A stretch of DNA of 64,000 nucleotides from Methyloligella solikamskensis (GCF_042676065.1 NZ_JBHTJO010000001.1:1984001-2048000); one strand, 5' to 3'. Positions 34,277-47,306 are shown, counted from the first letter of the stretch. Notes: generated by a model not told the origin, from the sequence alone. Numbers and translations are program-made.

Positions 34277-35194
34277 GTGGCCGAACCGTCGCAAATTCCG
34301 CTGCCGCGCAAGATCCGCTACCTCGCCGAATACGCTGTTCTGCGAGGGCTGATCGGGTTCGTGCGGCTGTTCCCCATCGATCTTGCGGGCACCCTGTCGG
34401 GCAAGGCCTGGCGTTGGCTCGGGCCCTACAACAAGCGCCACAAGCGCGCGATGATGAATCTGGAGATCGCCTTCCCGGAGAAGACCAAGGACGAGCGGGA
34501 GGCGATCGCGCGGGACATGTGGGAAAATCTCGGCAGGGTGATGGCCGAGACCATGAATATTGACCGCATCATCCAGCAACCCGACCGGCTGCACGTCACC
34601 AACGGCCATGTGATCGAGCGCTACCGGGAGAAGATGGGCCCGGTGCTGATCGTCACCATGCATATGGGCAACTGGGAGATCGGCATGTGGCCGGTGACGC
34701 TCGCCGGCGTCCGGCCTGCCGGTGTCTACCGGCTAGTGAAGAACCCTTATGTAGACCGCTACCTGCGGTCCCAACGCCAGGCGCTCTATCCGGGCGGGCT
34801 GTTCGGACGCGGCCGCGCCGACGGCACCCAGGAGGGCCAGAAGACGGCGCGGCTCATCATGGATTATGTGCGCCAGGGTGGCCGGCTGGGTTTCATCTCC
34901 GATCTCTACGACAGGCAAGGCGTCGAGGTACCGTTCTTCGGCTACCCCGCCAAGAGCATGCCGATCGCGGCCATGATCGCCCGCCGGGTGGGCGCGCGCA
35001 TCTGGATCGGGCGCTGCGTCAGAATCGGGAATCGCGCGGTGTTTGACGTGAACGTGAATGAACTTCACGTTCCGCGCACGCGTAATCAAGCGGAGGATAT
35101 CCGCAATATCACGGCAGCAATTCAGCGCTGCTTTGAAGGATGGATTCGGGAGCATCCCGAACAGTTTATGTGGTCCAACAGACGTTGGTTCTGA
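34277..35194 (+). CDS. Lipid A biosynthesis lauroyl-type acyltransferase (LpxL/HtrB family)
   Basis: A 305-residue inner-membrane acyltransferase that adds a secondary acyl chain to lipid A. The catalytic HX4E motif is HMGNWE at residues 129-134. The downstream FISDLYDRQGVEVPFFGYPAKSMP segment corresponds to the family's second conserved block. A membrane-associated N-terminal helix lies around AEYAVLRGLIGFVRLFP. The GTG at 34277 has an AGGAG site seven bases away and is preferred over a TTG 20 codons earlier. The protein ends HPEQFMWSNRRWF, close to the usual WxHRR-type end. Confidence 0.92.
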   Translation: MAEPSQIPLPRKIRYLAEYAVLRGLIGFVRLFPIDLAGTLSGKAWRWLGPYNKRHKRAMMNLEIAFPEKTKDEREAIARDMWENLGRVMAETMNIDRIIQQPDRLHVTNGHVIERYREKMGPVLIVTMHMGNWEIGMWPVTLAGVRPAGVYRLVKNPYVDRYLRSQRQALYPGGLFGRGRADGTQEGQKTARLIMDYVRQGGRLGFISDLYDRQGVEVPFFGYPAKSMPIAAMIARRVGARIWIGRCVRIGNRAVFDVNVNELHVPRTRNQAEDIRNITAAIQRCFEGWIREHPEQFMWSNRRWF

Positions 35195-35281
35195 AGTGCT
35201 TCCGCGGCACTTCCCGCAATTGACAGTTTAAACGCGATGCGATCATCATCGACTTCAAACTCCGACCGGAGAGGACCTGCC

Positions 35282-35614
35282 ATGGCGGTCGTCGGCAACG
35301 CCAAATACCAAATCGGACAAGTGGTGCGACACCGGATCTACCCGTTCCGCGGGGTGATCTTCGACGTCGATCCGGCGTTCAACAACACCGAGGAATGGTA
35401 CCAGTCGATCCCGGAGGACGTGCGTCCGTCGAAGGATCAGCCCTTCTATCACCTGCTCGCGGAGAACGCCGAGACGGAATACATCGCCTATGTCTCGGAG
35501 CAGAATCTCGAGCCGGACGAGTCCGACGAGCCCCTGCGCCATTCCCAGGTGCCGGAGCTGTTCGAGGATCTTCAGGACGGCGTGTTTCGCTTCCGCTTCC
35601 TGCAGGAGCATTAG
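35282..35614 (+). CDS. hspQ: Heat shock protein HspQ
   Basis: HspQ (YccV) is a small protein that binds hemimethylated oriC DNA and modulates Lon protease in enterobacteria. The 110-residue product has the family pattern KYQIGQVVRHRIYPFRGVIFDVDP, then QPFYHLLAENAETEYIAYVSEQNL and a C-terminal acidic stretch with LFEDLQDGVFRFRF. The ATG at 35282 is chosen over an earlier in-frame codon because it matches the normal N-terminus and follows GGAGAGG. A TTGACA hexamer lies at 35220, but the -10 is unclear. No heat-shock sigma consensus was recognised. Confidence 0.95.
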   Translation: MAVVGNAKYQIGQVVRHRIYPFRGVIFDVDPAFNNTEEWYQSIPEDVRPSKDQPFYHLLAENAETEYIAYVSEQNLEPDESDEPLRHSQVPELFEDLQDGVFRFRFLQEH

Positions 35615-35663
35615 GACTCGGGGGCACGCCTACGAGGCGCTCCCTTTTTACGACACCGGATAC

Positions 35664-35702
35664 AAAAAGGGCCGCTGGAGCAGATGCTCAGCGGCCCTTC
35701 GT
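35664..35702. terminator. Bidirectional intrinsic terminator between hspQ and ialB-like gene
   Basis: An 11-bp perfect stem AAGGGCCGCTG / CAGCGGCCCTT (35667-35677 and 35689-35699) with a loop that can pair further. On the minus strand it is followed by TTTTTGTA, serving the IalB-like gene. On the plus strand it is followed by CGTTGTTTCTG, weaker, and could serve hspQ. Confidence 0.85.
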
Positions 35703-35721
35703 TGTTTCTGAGGTCTCGGTC

Positions 35722-36477
35722 TTACTCGACCGGGACGGCGGTTTTCGGCGCCACGGAGCTTGCGCCACCGTTGCCACCGCCCTCTTTCTCGGCTTCAGCC
35801 TCGGCCGCCTTATTGGCGAGCTCGGTCTGACGCTTGCGGATCATCTCCATCAGGCGGCGACGAGCCTCCTGGTACTTCGCCTTGTCAACGGGCTCGCCGT
35901 CATAGGCCTTGGAGAAGCCCTCCAGCGGAACCGGGAAACCGATGGCCTTGCGCTGTAGATTGACCGCAGCGACCACAAGCTGCGTGCCTTTGCGGAGTTC
36001 GGCGAGAAGCTCGGGCTTCAGCTCGGTCTCGGCCTGGCAGCTCGTGGCATAGCAGAGCGTGTAAGGAAGCCGCATAGGCTCACCCTCATCGACGCGGATC
36101 TGCACGCCGGCGGGAATGGCAAGCGCGATGGCGGTGGGCAGACGGACGAGAAACGTCTCCTTGTCCTCGCCTTCTACCTTGCGGATCGCCGCCGCCACCA
36201 GCACCATGCCGGTATTGCCGTCGAGTCGTTCATGGTGGGTGAGGCAGATCTGCTTGTCCTGAGTCTGCGCGTTCTTCTCGCAGAGCTTCACCCAGGCGTC
36301 CTGTGCCGGAGCAACTCCAGCCGCCTGGCCCTGCTGGGGCTGAGCGTTAGGGGCCGGAGGGGCTTCCTGGGCGACCGCAGGCGGCACGGCCAATGCAACC
36401 ATACCGGCGAGCGCGACGAGAAGCGGCAACCGCCGCGCGCCCATCTGGAGCCTGTTTTGATCTTGCGACCACAGCAT
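35722..36477 (-). CDS. Invasion-associated locus B (IalB) family protein
   Basis: A 251-residue exported protein with a signal helix (RLPLLVALAGMVALAVPPAVAQ), a short Pro/Gln-rich linker and the IalB domain: AWVKLCEKNAQTQDKQICLTH, LVAAAIRKVEGEDK, RLPTAIALAIPAGVQIRVD and LPYTLCYATSCQAE. The four cysteines are placed as in the family. The C-terminus is a coiled-coil-like charged helix (LMEMIRKRQTELANKAAEAEAEK). IalB proteins occur widely in Hyphomicrobiales, including free-living ones, so the name does not imply virulence. The ATG at 36475-36477 has an AAGGAAAGG site and is preferred over the ATG six codons earlier. Confidence 0.9.
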   Translation of the reverse strand: MLWSQDQNRLQMGARRLPLLVALAGMVALAVPPAVAQEAPPAPNAQPQQGQAAGVAPAQDAWVKLCEKNAQTQDKQICLTHHERLDGNTGMVLVAAAIRKVEGEDKETFLVRLPTAIALAIPAGVQIRVDEGEPMRLPYTLCYATSCQAETELKPELLAELRKGTQLVVAAVNLQRKAIGFPVPLEGFSKAYDGEPVDKAKYQEARRRLMEMIRKRQTELANKAAEAEAEKEGGGNGGASSVAPKTAVPVE

Positions 36478-36593
36478 AGCGAACCTTTCCTTCATCTCGC
36501 AGGCTGGAAACCGCAGCAACCTAATGCTGCACGGGGCCAACTTTCGCCTGCGTTGGATTTGCTTACGGTCAATACCCGAATTGAGGCGTAGAC

Positions 36594-38573
36594 GTGACTA
36601 CTGGCGTTATTCAAGAGACTTTGCGGCGTCTCCGCCCGCGCTCTGTGCCAATTTTGCCACAGCTGCCCGTTCAGACCATCTTCGGGCGGACACCTTACGA
36701 CGCGCGATCAACCGGTTGCCGTGGCCTTCGTCGCATCTATAGCCACGCAAAGCTCTTTGTTAAAGCCCTAATTATGGGCGCCGGGGTTGCGGCTGCGGCA
36801 AGCGGTTCGGCGGCCTCGGCCGAGACGGAAAGCGGCCCCCAATACGGCATCGCCATGCACGGCGAACCGTTACGGCAAAAGGGGTTCGACCATTTTCCTT
36901 ACGTGAACCCTGACGCCCCGAAAGGCGGGCGACTGGTGCTGGGCGAGCGTGGCAGCTTCGACAGCCTGAACCCGCTGATCGTGATGGGCCATTCGGCGGA
37001 AGGGATTCGCGACTATGTCTACGAGTCGCTGATGACCCGCGCCTATGACGAACCGTTCACGCTCTACGGCCGGATCGCTGAAACCATCGAGACGCCGCCG
37101 GACCGGAGCTCCGTCACCTTTCAGCTGAACCCGAAGGCGAAATTCTCCGACGGACAGCCGGTAACGCCCAAGGACGTGCTGTTTTCCTATCGTGTGCTGC
37201 GGGAGCGCGGGCGGCCGAACCACCGCACCTACTATTCCAAGGTCACGCAGGCGGAGCAGGTCGGCGAGCGCGGCGTGAAGTTCACCTTCGAGGACGGCTC
37301 GGACCGTGAGATGCCCCTCATCATGGGGCTGATGCCTGTGCTGCCGAGCCATCTCATCGAGCCCGAGACCTTCGAGAAGACGAGCCTGGATGCACCCATC
37401 GGCAGCGGGCCGTATCTGGTGAAGGCGGTCGATCCCGGCAAAAGCATCACCTATGAGAGGGACCCCGAGTATTGGGGCCGCGATCTCAACGTGAACAAGG
37501 GGCGGTTCAACTTCGACGAGATCCGGATTGAGTATTACCGGGACACCGGCGCTATGTTCGAAGCGTTCAAGTCCGGGCTCATCGATTTCCGGGAGGAGGA
37601 CGATCCCACCTGGTGGACCGAGAGCTACAATTTTCCGGCCGTGAAAGAGGGCCGCGTCGTGAAGGAGGCGCTGCCTATCGAGGTGCCGGCAGGCATGTCG
37701 GCGCTGGTGTTCAATACGCGCAGGGCTCAATTCGCCGATCCCCGCGTCCGCCAGGCACTGATTGCCCTATTCGATTTCGATTGGATCAACCGCACGCTCT
37801 ATCACGGCCAATACGACCGGACGCAAAGCTACTTCGCCCGGTCCGATCTCTCATCCCATGGGCGCCCGGCGGATGCGCACGAAGAGAAGCTACTCGCCCC
37901 CTACCCGGATGCGGTCCTGCCGGAGATCATGGACGGCAGTTATGAACTGCCCGAGAGCGACGGGCGGGGCCAGAACCGGGCCGGACGCCGGGAGGCGCTG
38001 AAGCTTTTCAAGGAGGCGGGCTACGTCCTGAAGGGCGGACGGTTGGTCGACGAAGAAACGGGCAAGCCGTTCGCAATCGAGATCCTGGCTGCGACCCGTC
38101 CTCAGGAACGGTTGCTGCTCACTTATGCACGGGCCTTGAAACAGTTAGGAATTACCGTGCGAATCCGGCAAGTTGACTCGGCGCAATACCAGCGGCGGAA
38201 GCAGACCTTCGATTTCGACATGATCCAGTATTACTGGCCGGTCTCTCTGTCGCCGGGCAACGAGCAATTGTTTCGCTGGGGGAGCGAGGCTGCCGTGACC
38301 GACGGGTCCTTCAACTATCCGGGCATCGAGAGCAAAGCAGTGGACGCCATGATCGGCGCGCTGCTGCGCGCCAAAAGCGATAAGGATTTCGTCTCGTCGG
38401 TCCGCGCGCTCGACCGTGTGCTGCTGTCTGGCCGCTACGTGCTTCCCCTGTTCCATCTGCCGAAGCAATGGGTCGCCTATTGGCGGACGCTCCACCGGCC
38501 CGAGCAGGTGCCGATCTTCGGCTATATCCTCGATACGTGGTGGGCGGAGCCGGAAGCGGGAGGTTCGCGGTGA
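36594..38573 (+). CDS. Peptide ABC transporter substrate-binding protein (YejA-like, SBP family 5)
   Basis: A 659-residue periplasmic binding protein. A long basic N-terminus (about 50 residues) precedes the hydrophobic signal LFVKALIMGAGVAAAASGSAASA. The mature part begins with PQYGIAMHGEPLRQKGFDHFPYVNPDAPKGG, a pattern characteristic of YejA-type proteins that bind oligopeptides, and contains SVTFQLNPKAKFSDGQPVTPKDVLFS. The C-terminal part has FDFDMIQYYWPVSLSPGNEQ. The GTG at 36594 has a GAGG site and is used, although a start nearer the hydrophobic segment is possible. No yejB, yejE or yejF gene follows. Instead an AMP-binding-like gene starts inside the stop codon. Confidence 0.9.
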   Translation: MTTGVIQETLRRLRPRSVPILPQLPVQTIFGRTPYDARSTGCRGLRRIYSHAKLFVKALIMGAGVAAAASGSAASAETESGPQYGIAMHGEPLRQKGFDHFPYVNPDAPKGGRLVLGERGSFDSLNPLIVMGHSAEGIRDYVYESLMTRAYDEPFTLYGRIAETIETPPDRSSVTFQLNPKAKFSDGQPVTPKDVLFSYRVLRERGRPNHRTYYSKVTQAEQVGERGVKFTFEDGSDREMPLIMGLMPVLPSHLIEPETFEKTSLDAPIGSGPYLVKAVDPGKSITYERDPEYWGRDLNVNKGRFNFDEIRIEYYRDTGAMFEAFKSGLIDFREEDDPTWWTESYNFPAVKEGRVVKEALPIEVPAGMSALVFNTRRAQFADPRVRQALIALFDFDWINRTLYHGQYDRTQSYFARSDLSSHGRPADAHEEKLLAPYPDAVLPEIMDGSYELPESDGRGQNRAGRREALKLFKEAGYVLKGGRLVDEETGKPFAIEILAATRPQERLLLTYARALKQLGITVRIRQVDSAQYQRRKQTFDFDMIQYYWPVSLSPGNEQLFRWGSEAAVTDGSFNYPGIESKAVDAMIGALLRAKSDKDFVSSVRALDRVLLSGRYVLPLFHLPKQWVAYWRTLHRPEQVPIFGYILDTWWAEPEAGGSR

Positions 38574-40240
38574 GCCAGGCGCCGGCAGAGACGTCCGAGC
38601 GCGAGGCGCAAAGCGCGGGCGGAGAAAGCCCCGTTCTTGCCGGAAGCACCCTGTTCCGGCAGCGGGCGGCACGGCGGCCCCAGGCGCTGGCGATCGCCGA
38701 CCGGATGGACCGTTCGTCCTTCGGCATGAGCCCGGGCCGCAACTTTTCTTACGGTGAGGCCGACAAGGCGATCGACGCGCTGTGCCGGTTCTTCGCCGAT
38801 CACGGGCTGGAACCGGGCGATATCATCGGCATCCAAATGCCCAACGTGGCCGAGACGGCCCTGCTCTATCTCGCCGCCTGGCGGAGCGGGCTCACCGTCG
38901 CGGCCTTCCCTTACCTCTGGCACAAGACGGAGGTGGCGGAGGCCTGCGCCACCCTCAATCCGGCGGCGCTCATCGGCGGCGGCAATAAGGACGACGGCCC
39001 GGTGACGGAGATGCTGCGGGAGACAGCCGCCATGCATTTCTGCGTGCGTCTGGTGGCCGGGTTCGGGCCTAACGTGCCCGACGGGATTGCCGATCTGGAT
39101 CAGGTGCTTTCCGAACAGCGGTCCGACGAAGCCGCGGTGCACGAGCATCACTCCTTCGCTCCGGCCCTCATCACCTTCACCGCGCGGCCCGGCCATTCGC
39201 TGCTGCCGATTCCCCATAGCTGCGAGACGCTGCTGGCCCAGGGGGCCATGACCGTGCTCGCGCTGGGGCTGAACGCCGACGACCGGATCCTCAATGCGTT
39301 CCCGTTGAGTGGCGCCACCGGGCTGACCCTCGGGCTGATGCCTTGGCTCGTTTGCGGCGGGGTGCTGATCCAGCATCACGCCTTCGATTCGGTCAGCTTC
39401 GCCCGTCAGGTGAGCGAAACGGAAGCCACGGTCACTGCCCTGCCCGCGCCTGTGCTCAGCGCCTTCTCCAAGAGCCTGACCGTGAAGCAGGCCATGTCCC
39501 TGAAGCGCATCGGCCGGGTGCTGCACGCCTGCCGGGCCTCGGCGCCCACTCCCAATTTCGGGGGCTACTCGCCAGTCCTTTTCGACGTGCATCCTCTCGG
39601 CGATCTCGCCTGCGTGCTGCTCACCTATATGGACGGGGCCGATGCTAGCCTCCTGCCGCGGGGCAAGCTCACGCTGGCGCCACCGGAGAAGGACGGCGTG
39701 GTCTTCGTGGAGACGGCGCTGAGCAAGAGCGCCAATGCAGAAGTCGCAGAGCTTCTGTTGCGTGGGCCGGCCGTCGCCAAGGGGCACGGCCATGGACCCA
39801 TCACACCGGACAGCCGCGGCTTCGTCGGTGCGGGCATCCCCTGCCTACCGGAGCCGGCGCCCGAGCCGCTGCTTCGGCTGAAGGCCGATCCGGAGCTCAT
39901 CCATCATGGTGGGTTCCTGGTGGCCGCAAGCGAGCTCGACCGGCTCTATGAGAGCTTTCCGGCCTGCGAGGATGCGGCCTGCTTCTCGGTGCCCGACCCG
40001 CTGCTGGGCGAGAAGGTCTGCGCCGCCCTCGTTGCGAAGCCCGGGCAGTCGGTGCGCCGGTCCTCGCTCCACTGGTATCTGAAGACCCGCCAGGTCGCGC
40101 ATTACAAGCTTCCCTCGGAGGTGGTCGAGGTGCCGCGCATTCCGCGCCGGCCCGACGGGCGGGTGATCCGCGAACGGCTTGCCACCCATGTCACCGGCGA
40201 AGGTTCGGGCTGGATCGAGGCGGCGGAGGAAGCCTCCTAG
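38570..40240 (+). CDS. Degenerate AMP-binding (adenylate-forming) protein coupled to yejA-like gene
   Basis: A 556-residue protein with the overall fold of acyl-CoA synthetases: NFSYGEADKAIDALCRFFADHGLEPGD, AALLYLAAWRSG-type helices (seen as TALLYLAAWRSGL), a central barrel and a C-terminal lid from about residue 440. All catalytic motifs are altered. The P-loop TSGTTGxPK is TFTARPGHSLLP (near 203-214). The YGxTE motif is missing (LLTYMDGADASLL). The C-terminal catalytic lysine of the PRTxxGK motif is Arg/Val (PRRPDGRVIRERL). ATP-driven adenylation is therefore unlikely. Its GTG overlaps the SBP stop (GTGA), so the two proteins are made together. It may be a pseudoenzyme that binds a CoA or carboxylate ligand. 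Confidence 0.8.
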   Translation: MSQAPAETSEREAQSAGGESPVLAGSTLFRQRAARRPQALAIADRMDRSSFGMSPGRNFSYGEADKAIDALCRFFADHGLEPGDIIGIQMPNVAETALLYLAAWRSGLTVAAFPYLWHKTEVAEACATLNPAALIGGGNKDDGPVTEMLRETAAMHFCVRLVAGFGPNVPDGIADLDQVLSEQRSDEAAVHEHHSFAPALITFTARPGHSLLPIPHSCETLLAQGAMTVLALGLNADDRILNAFPLSGATGLTLGLMPWLVCGGVLIQHHAFDSVSFARQVSETEATVTALPAPVLSAFSKSLTVKQAMSLKRIGRVLHACRASAPTPNFGGYSPVLFDVHPLGDLACVLLTYMDGADASLLPRGKLTLAPPEKDGVVFVETALSKSANAEVAELLLRGPAVAKGHGHGPITPDSRGFVGAGIPCLPEPAPEPLLRLKADPELIHHGGFLVAASELDRLYESFPACEDAACFSVPDPLLGEKVCAALVAKPGQSVRRSSLHWYLKTRQVAHYKLPSEVVEVPRIPRRPDGRVIRERLATHVTGEGSGWIEAAEEAS

Positions 40241-40256
40241 ACGGCTCTCCGGCGAC

Positions 40257-43778
<3,522 letters not shown>

Positions 43779-43795
43779 GATAAAGTCTGTTCGCC

Positions 43796-44101
43796 TCAGT
43801 TTGTCTTGCCGCCGTTTCCGTCCGTCTCCGTGGCGTCCTTGAAGCCGTGGAAACGCCGCATCCGGCCGATCAGTTCGTCGAGCCCCGGCTCGCCGAGGCG
43901 CGTTCCTTCATAGATGCATTCGGCGAGGAGCGGATCCGGGGCCTCGATCAGCTGCTCCATCACCGTCAGATCGCCGGAGCCCATCTCCGGGATCGTCTCC
44001 GCGGCGTAGCGGCCGAGAAGAAAATCCATCTCCTTGCTGCCGCGATGGGTCGCCCGGTAGAGCGCGCGGCGCCGGCGGAGGTCCATCTGGGCATCGGCCA
44101 T
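43796..44101 (-). CDS. sdhE: Succinate dehydrogenase assembly factor SdhE (DUF339)
   Basis: SdhE helps attach FAD covalently to the SdhA flavoprotein. The 101-residue product has the defining RGxxE motif (THRGSKEMDFLLGRYA) and the C-terminal GEPGLDELIGRMRRFHGF. The ATG at 44099-44101 gives MADAQMDLRRRRALYRA, the natural N-terminus, and the 29-codon extension upstream is rejected. The sdhE-mfd order beside a divergent recG is a recurring arrangement in alphaproteobacteria. No sdh genes are in the window. Confidence 0.95.
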   Translation of the reverse strand: MADAQMDLRRRRALYRATHRGSKEMDFLLGRYAAETIPEMGSGDLTVMEQLIEAPDPLLAECIYEGTRLGEPGLDELIGRMRRFHGFKDATETDGNGGKTN

Positions 44102-44342
44102 CGAGGAGAAATCCCATTTCAGGTTTTCCGAACGCGCTGTCGATGCGGCATTCGGCAAGGCTTTCGCAGCGCCCCGAATCCCCGGCATATTGGGTGCATC
44201 TCAACCACTGCCCCCGCGTCTCGCGCGCTTTCTGAGTCTGACGGACGCGCGAGAGGCAACCGGGCGTTCTCTCGGGGGAGGTTTAAGTGCCGGGCCGACC
44301 CAGTTCTGTCAAGCTGCGCCCCTTGTCTTCGGGTTCCGAACC

Positions 44343-46484
44343 ATGGCCGAGCGACGATTAGCCTCTACGCGGCCGAGCGCGCTGGCGCCCCTCTTCGCGC
44401 CGCTCACGAGCCTGAAGGGCGTTGGACCGCGCGTCGCCAAGCTTCTGAAGACGCTGCTCCGGTCCAAACGGCAGCCGGAGGCGCTCTATCTGCTCGACCT
44501 CCTGCTGCATCTGCCGGCGGGCGGCATAGACCGGCGCATGACCGGATCGATCGCCCAAGCCCGGATCGGCGAGCTTGCCACCCTGAAGGTGCGCATCGCC
44601 GAGCACCGGCCTGGGGCACCGGGTCGCTTCAAGCGCCGCAGCCCCTATCGCGTGCTGGTGGAGGATGAGACCGGCGCCCTGGATCTGGTCTATTTCAATG
44701 CCGACCGGTCCTATCTGCAGCGAACGCTGCCCGTGGGCGAGGACCGACTGATCTCCGGCAAGGTGGAGGCCTATGACGGCTACCTCCAGATGCCCCATCC
44801 GGATTATGTGGCGCGGGCCGACGGCAAGGATCTGCCGGAGGTGGAGCCGGTTTATCCGCTGACGACGGGGTTGGGGAATCCCTTGCTGCGGCGGCTCATC
44901 GGCCAAGCGTTGGCGCAGGTACCTGAACTCCCCGAGTGGATCGATGCCGCTTGGCTGAAGAAGAACGAGTGGCCTGGCTTCAAAAAGGCGCTCCTGGCGA
45001 GCCACCGGCCGCAGAGCTTCGCCGATCTGGAGCCGACGTCGCCGGCCCGCGCCCGTCTTGCCTATGACGAGCTGCTGGCAAACCAGCTGGCGCTCGCCGC
45101 GATCCGTCAGCGCATCCGCAAAGCGAAGGGGCGCTCAATCAAAGGCGACGGGCGTATCCGCAAGAAGATCCTCGATGCTCTACCCTTCGAGCTGACGGGC
45201 GCCCAGCGCTTCGCTCTATCTGAGATCGACGGCGATATGGCCGATGCTCACCGCATGCTGCGGCTTCTGCAGGGCGATGTGGGAAGCGGCAAGACGGTGG
45301 TCGCCCTGCTGGCTATGGCGGCAGCCATCGAGACGGGCGGCCAGGCGGCGTTCATGGCGCCGACGGAGATCCTGGCCCGGCAGCATGCCAAGACCCTGGA
45401 AGGCTTCGCCACGCCCGCGGGCCTTACGGTCGAAATCCTGACCGGCCGGGAAAAGGGCAAGACCCGGCAGGCGCTGCTGGAGCGGCTGCGAGATGGCCAG
45501 ATCGACATCCTGATCGGCACTCATGCCCTGTTCCAGGAAGGCGTTGACTTCAAGGATCTGGCGCTGGCCGTGATCGACGAGCAGCACCGCTTCGGGGTGC
45601 ATCAGCGGTTGGCGCTGCAAGGAAAGAACGCTGGCGCAGGCGCAGAGCTTCTCGTCATGACGGCAACGCCGATCCCCCGCACGCTGCTGCTGACCAATTT
45701 CGGCGACATGGACGTGTCCAAGCTCGACGAGAAGCCGCCTGGCCGCACCCCGATCCAGACCCGCACGGTGCCAGACGATCGGCTGGCCGAGGTGGTCGAA
45801 GGAGCCCAGCGGGCGGTGGCGAATGGCGCCCAGGTCTATTGGGTGTGCCCGCTTGTGGCGGAGTCCGAGACCCTCGATATCGCTGCCGCCGAAGAGCGCT
45901 TTGCGGTGCTTCAGAAGATCTTCGGCGATCAGGTCGGGCTGATCCACGGACAGCTCAAGGCCAAGGAGAAGGACGAGGTGATGGGCCGGTTCGCCGACGG
46001 CGAGCTTTCCATCCTGGTCTCCACCACGGTGATTGAGGTCGGCGTGGACGTGCCCAATGCCAGCATCATGATCATCGAGCACGCAGAGCGGTTCGGTCTT
46101 TCCCAGCTCCATCAGCTCCGGGGCCGGGTCGGCCGCGGCGCCAAGGAGTCCGCCTGCATCCTGCTCTATCGCCAGCCGCTGACCGAGATGGCAAAGGAGC
46201 GGCTCAACGTCATGCGGCGGACCGAGGACGGGTTCGTGATCGCGGAGGAAGATTTGCGCCTGCGCGGCGGCGGCGAGGTGCTGGGGACCCGTCAGAGCGG
46301 CATGCCGGCGTTCCGTTTGGCGCGGCTGCCGGAGCATGCCGAACTTCTGGAGGCCGCCCGGGACGAAGCGCGGCTTGCGCTGACGCGGGATCCACGGCTT
46401 TCGGAACCGCGATCGCAAGCACTGAAGACCCTGCTCTATCTCTTCGAGCGGGACGATGCGATCCGTCTGCTGCGCGCCGGCTAG
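44343..46484 (+). CDS. recG: ATP-dependent DNA helicase RecG
   Basis: RecG reverses stalled replication forks. The 713-residue protein has the wedge OB-fold domain with YRVLVEDETGALDLVYFNADRSYL, the conserved PxYPLTxGL sequence (EPVYPLTTGLGN), Walker A LLQGDVGSGKTVVALLAM near residue 310 and the DEQHRFG box near 411. The C-terminal TRG motif is FAVLQKIFGDQVGLIHGQLKAKEKDEVM with VSTTVIEVGVDVPNA and LHQLRGRVGRG. The ATG at 44343 (MAERRLAS) is chosen because the 51-codon upstream extension is not RecG-like. It is divergent from sdhE-mfd. Confidence 0.97.
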   Translation: MAERRLASTRPSALAPLFAPLTSLKGVGPRVAKLLKTLLRSKRQPEALYLLDLLLHLPAGGIDRRMTGSIAQARIGELATLKVRIAEHRPGAPGRFKRRSPYRVLVEDETGALDLVYFNADRSYLQRTLPVGEDRLISGKVEAYDGYLQMPHPDYVARADGKDLPEVEPVYPLTTGLGNPLLRRLIGQALAQVPELPEWIDAAWLKKNEWPGFKKALLASHRPQSFADLEPTSPARARLAYDELLANQLALAAIRQRIRKAKGRSIKGDGRIRKKILDALPFELTGAQRFALSEIDGDMADAHRMLRLLQGDVGSGKTVVALLAMAAAIETGGQAAFMAPTEILARQHAKTLEGFATPAGLTVEILTGREKGKTRQALLERLRDGQIDILIGTHALFQEGVDFKDLALAVIDEQHRFGVHQRLALQGKNAGAGAELLVMTATPIPRTLLLTNFGDMDVSKLDEKPPGRTPIQTRTVPDDRLAEVVEGAQRAVANGAQVYWVCPLVAESETLDIAAAEERFAVLQKIFGDQVGLIHGQLKAKEKDEVMGRFADGELSILVSTTVIEVGVDVPNASIMIIEHAERFGLSQLHQLRGRVGRGAKESACILLYRQPLTEMAKERLNVMRRTEDGFVIAEEDLRLRGGGEVLGTRQSGMPAFRLARLPEHAELLEAARDEARLALTRDPRLSEPRSQALKTLLYLFERDDAIRLLRAG

Positions 46485-46499
46485 GCGCTGGCGAAGCGA

Positions 46500-47306
46500 T
46501 CAGGATGCGGTCTCTTCTTCCTTTGCCGGGGAGGCCGATTCGATCTCAGCCGGGCTCTCGGCCTTCTTCCGGCGTCGGCTACGCTTCGGCTTTGTGATTT
46601 CTTTTTGGAGCTCGGCGATGGACTGCTCCTTGTCCGGCGAGACGAGGCCGGCGGAGAGCACCAGCTTCACCCCCTCCTCCACGGTCATGTCGAGGATTTG
46701 GACGTCCTTGGACGGCATGAACATGACGAAGCCCGTGGTCGGGTTCGGGGCGTTGGGCATGAAGACGGTGATGATCTCATCGCCATTGCCCGCCTTCTGC
46801 TTCACCTCGTTCGGCGTCTCGCCGGAGATGAAGGCGACGGCATAGACGCCCTGCCGCGGGAACTCGATGAGCCCGACTTTTTTGAAGGAGTGGCCGGTGT
46901 CGGCGAAGATCGACTGGAAGATCTGCTTCAGCAGGCGGTAGACGCCACGGACCACGGGCATCCGGTCGAGCAGGATCTCGCCATAGGCGAACAGCGTGCG
47001 GCCGAACAGATTGGCCATCAGCGCGCCAATGAACATCAGGCCGAGGATGCCGACGATGAGGCCAACGCCCGGGATGTTCACGGGCAGATAGGTCTCTGGC
47101 AGGTAATCCTGCGGGATGAGCGGCTTCACCCAATTGTCGACGAGGTTGATGAACCACCAGACGACGTAGATCGTGATGGCGATCGGGCCGACGACGATCA
47201 GGCCCGTAAGAAAATAGCCGCGCAGCCGGGCGAGAAAATGCGAGGAATGGCCTGCTCCCGCAGCCGCGAGCTGCCGAAGCTGATCCTCATGCTCTTGTTG
47301 GTTCAT
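46500..47306 (-). CDS. DUF502 family inner-membrane protein
   Basis: A 268-residue protein. Two membrane helices are visible: FLTGLIVVGPIAITIYVVWWFINLVDNW near 30-57 and GLIVGILGLMFIGALMANLFG near 78-98. The DUF502 signatures IPLVRGIYSAVKQ-like (VVRGVYRLLKQIFQSIFA) and VFMPNAPNPTTGFVMFMPSKDV follow. The C-terminal tail is highly charged (KPKRSRRRKKAESPAEIE). Function is unknown. It is convergent with recG, leaving 15 bases between stops. Confidence 0.93.
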   Translation of the reverse strand: MNQQEHEDQLRQLAAAGAGHSSHFLARLRGYFLTGLIVVGPIAITIYVVWWFINLVDNWVKPLIPQDYLPETYLPVNIPGVGLIVGILGLMFIGALMANLFGRTLFAYGEILLDRMPVVRGVYRLLKQIFQSIFADTGHSFKKVGLIEFPRQGVYAVAFISGETPNEVKQKAGNGDEIITVFMPNAPNPTTGFVMFMPSKDVQILDMTVEEGVKLVLSAGLVSPDKEQSIAELQKEITKPKRSRRRKKAESPAEIESASPAKEEETAS

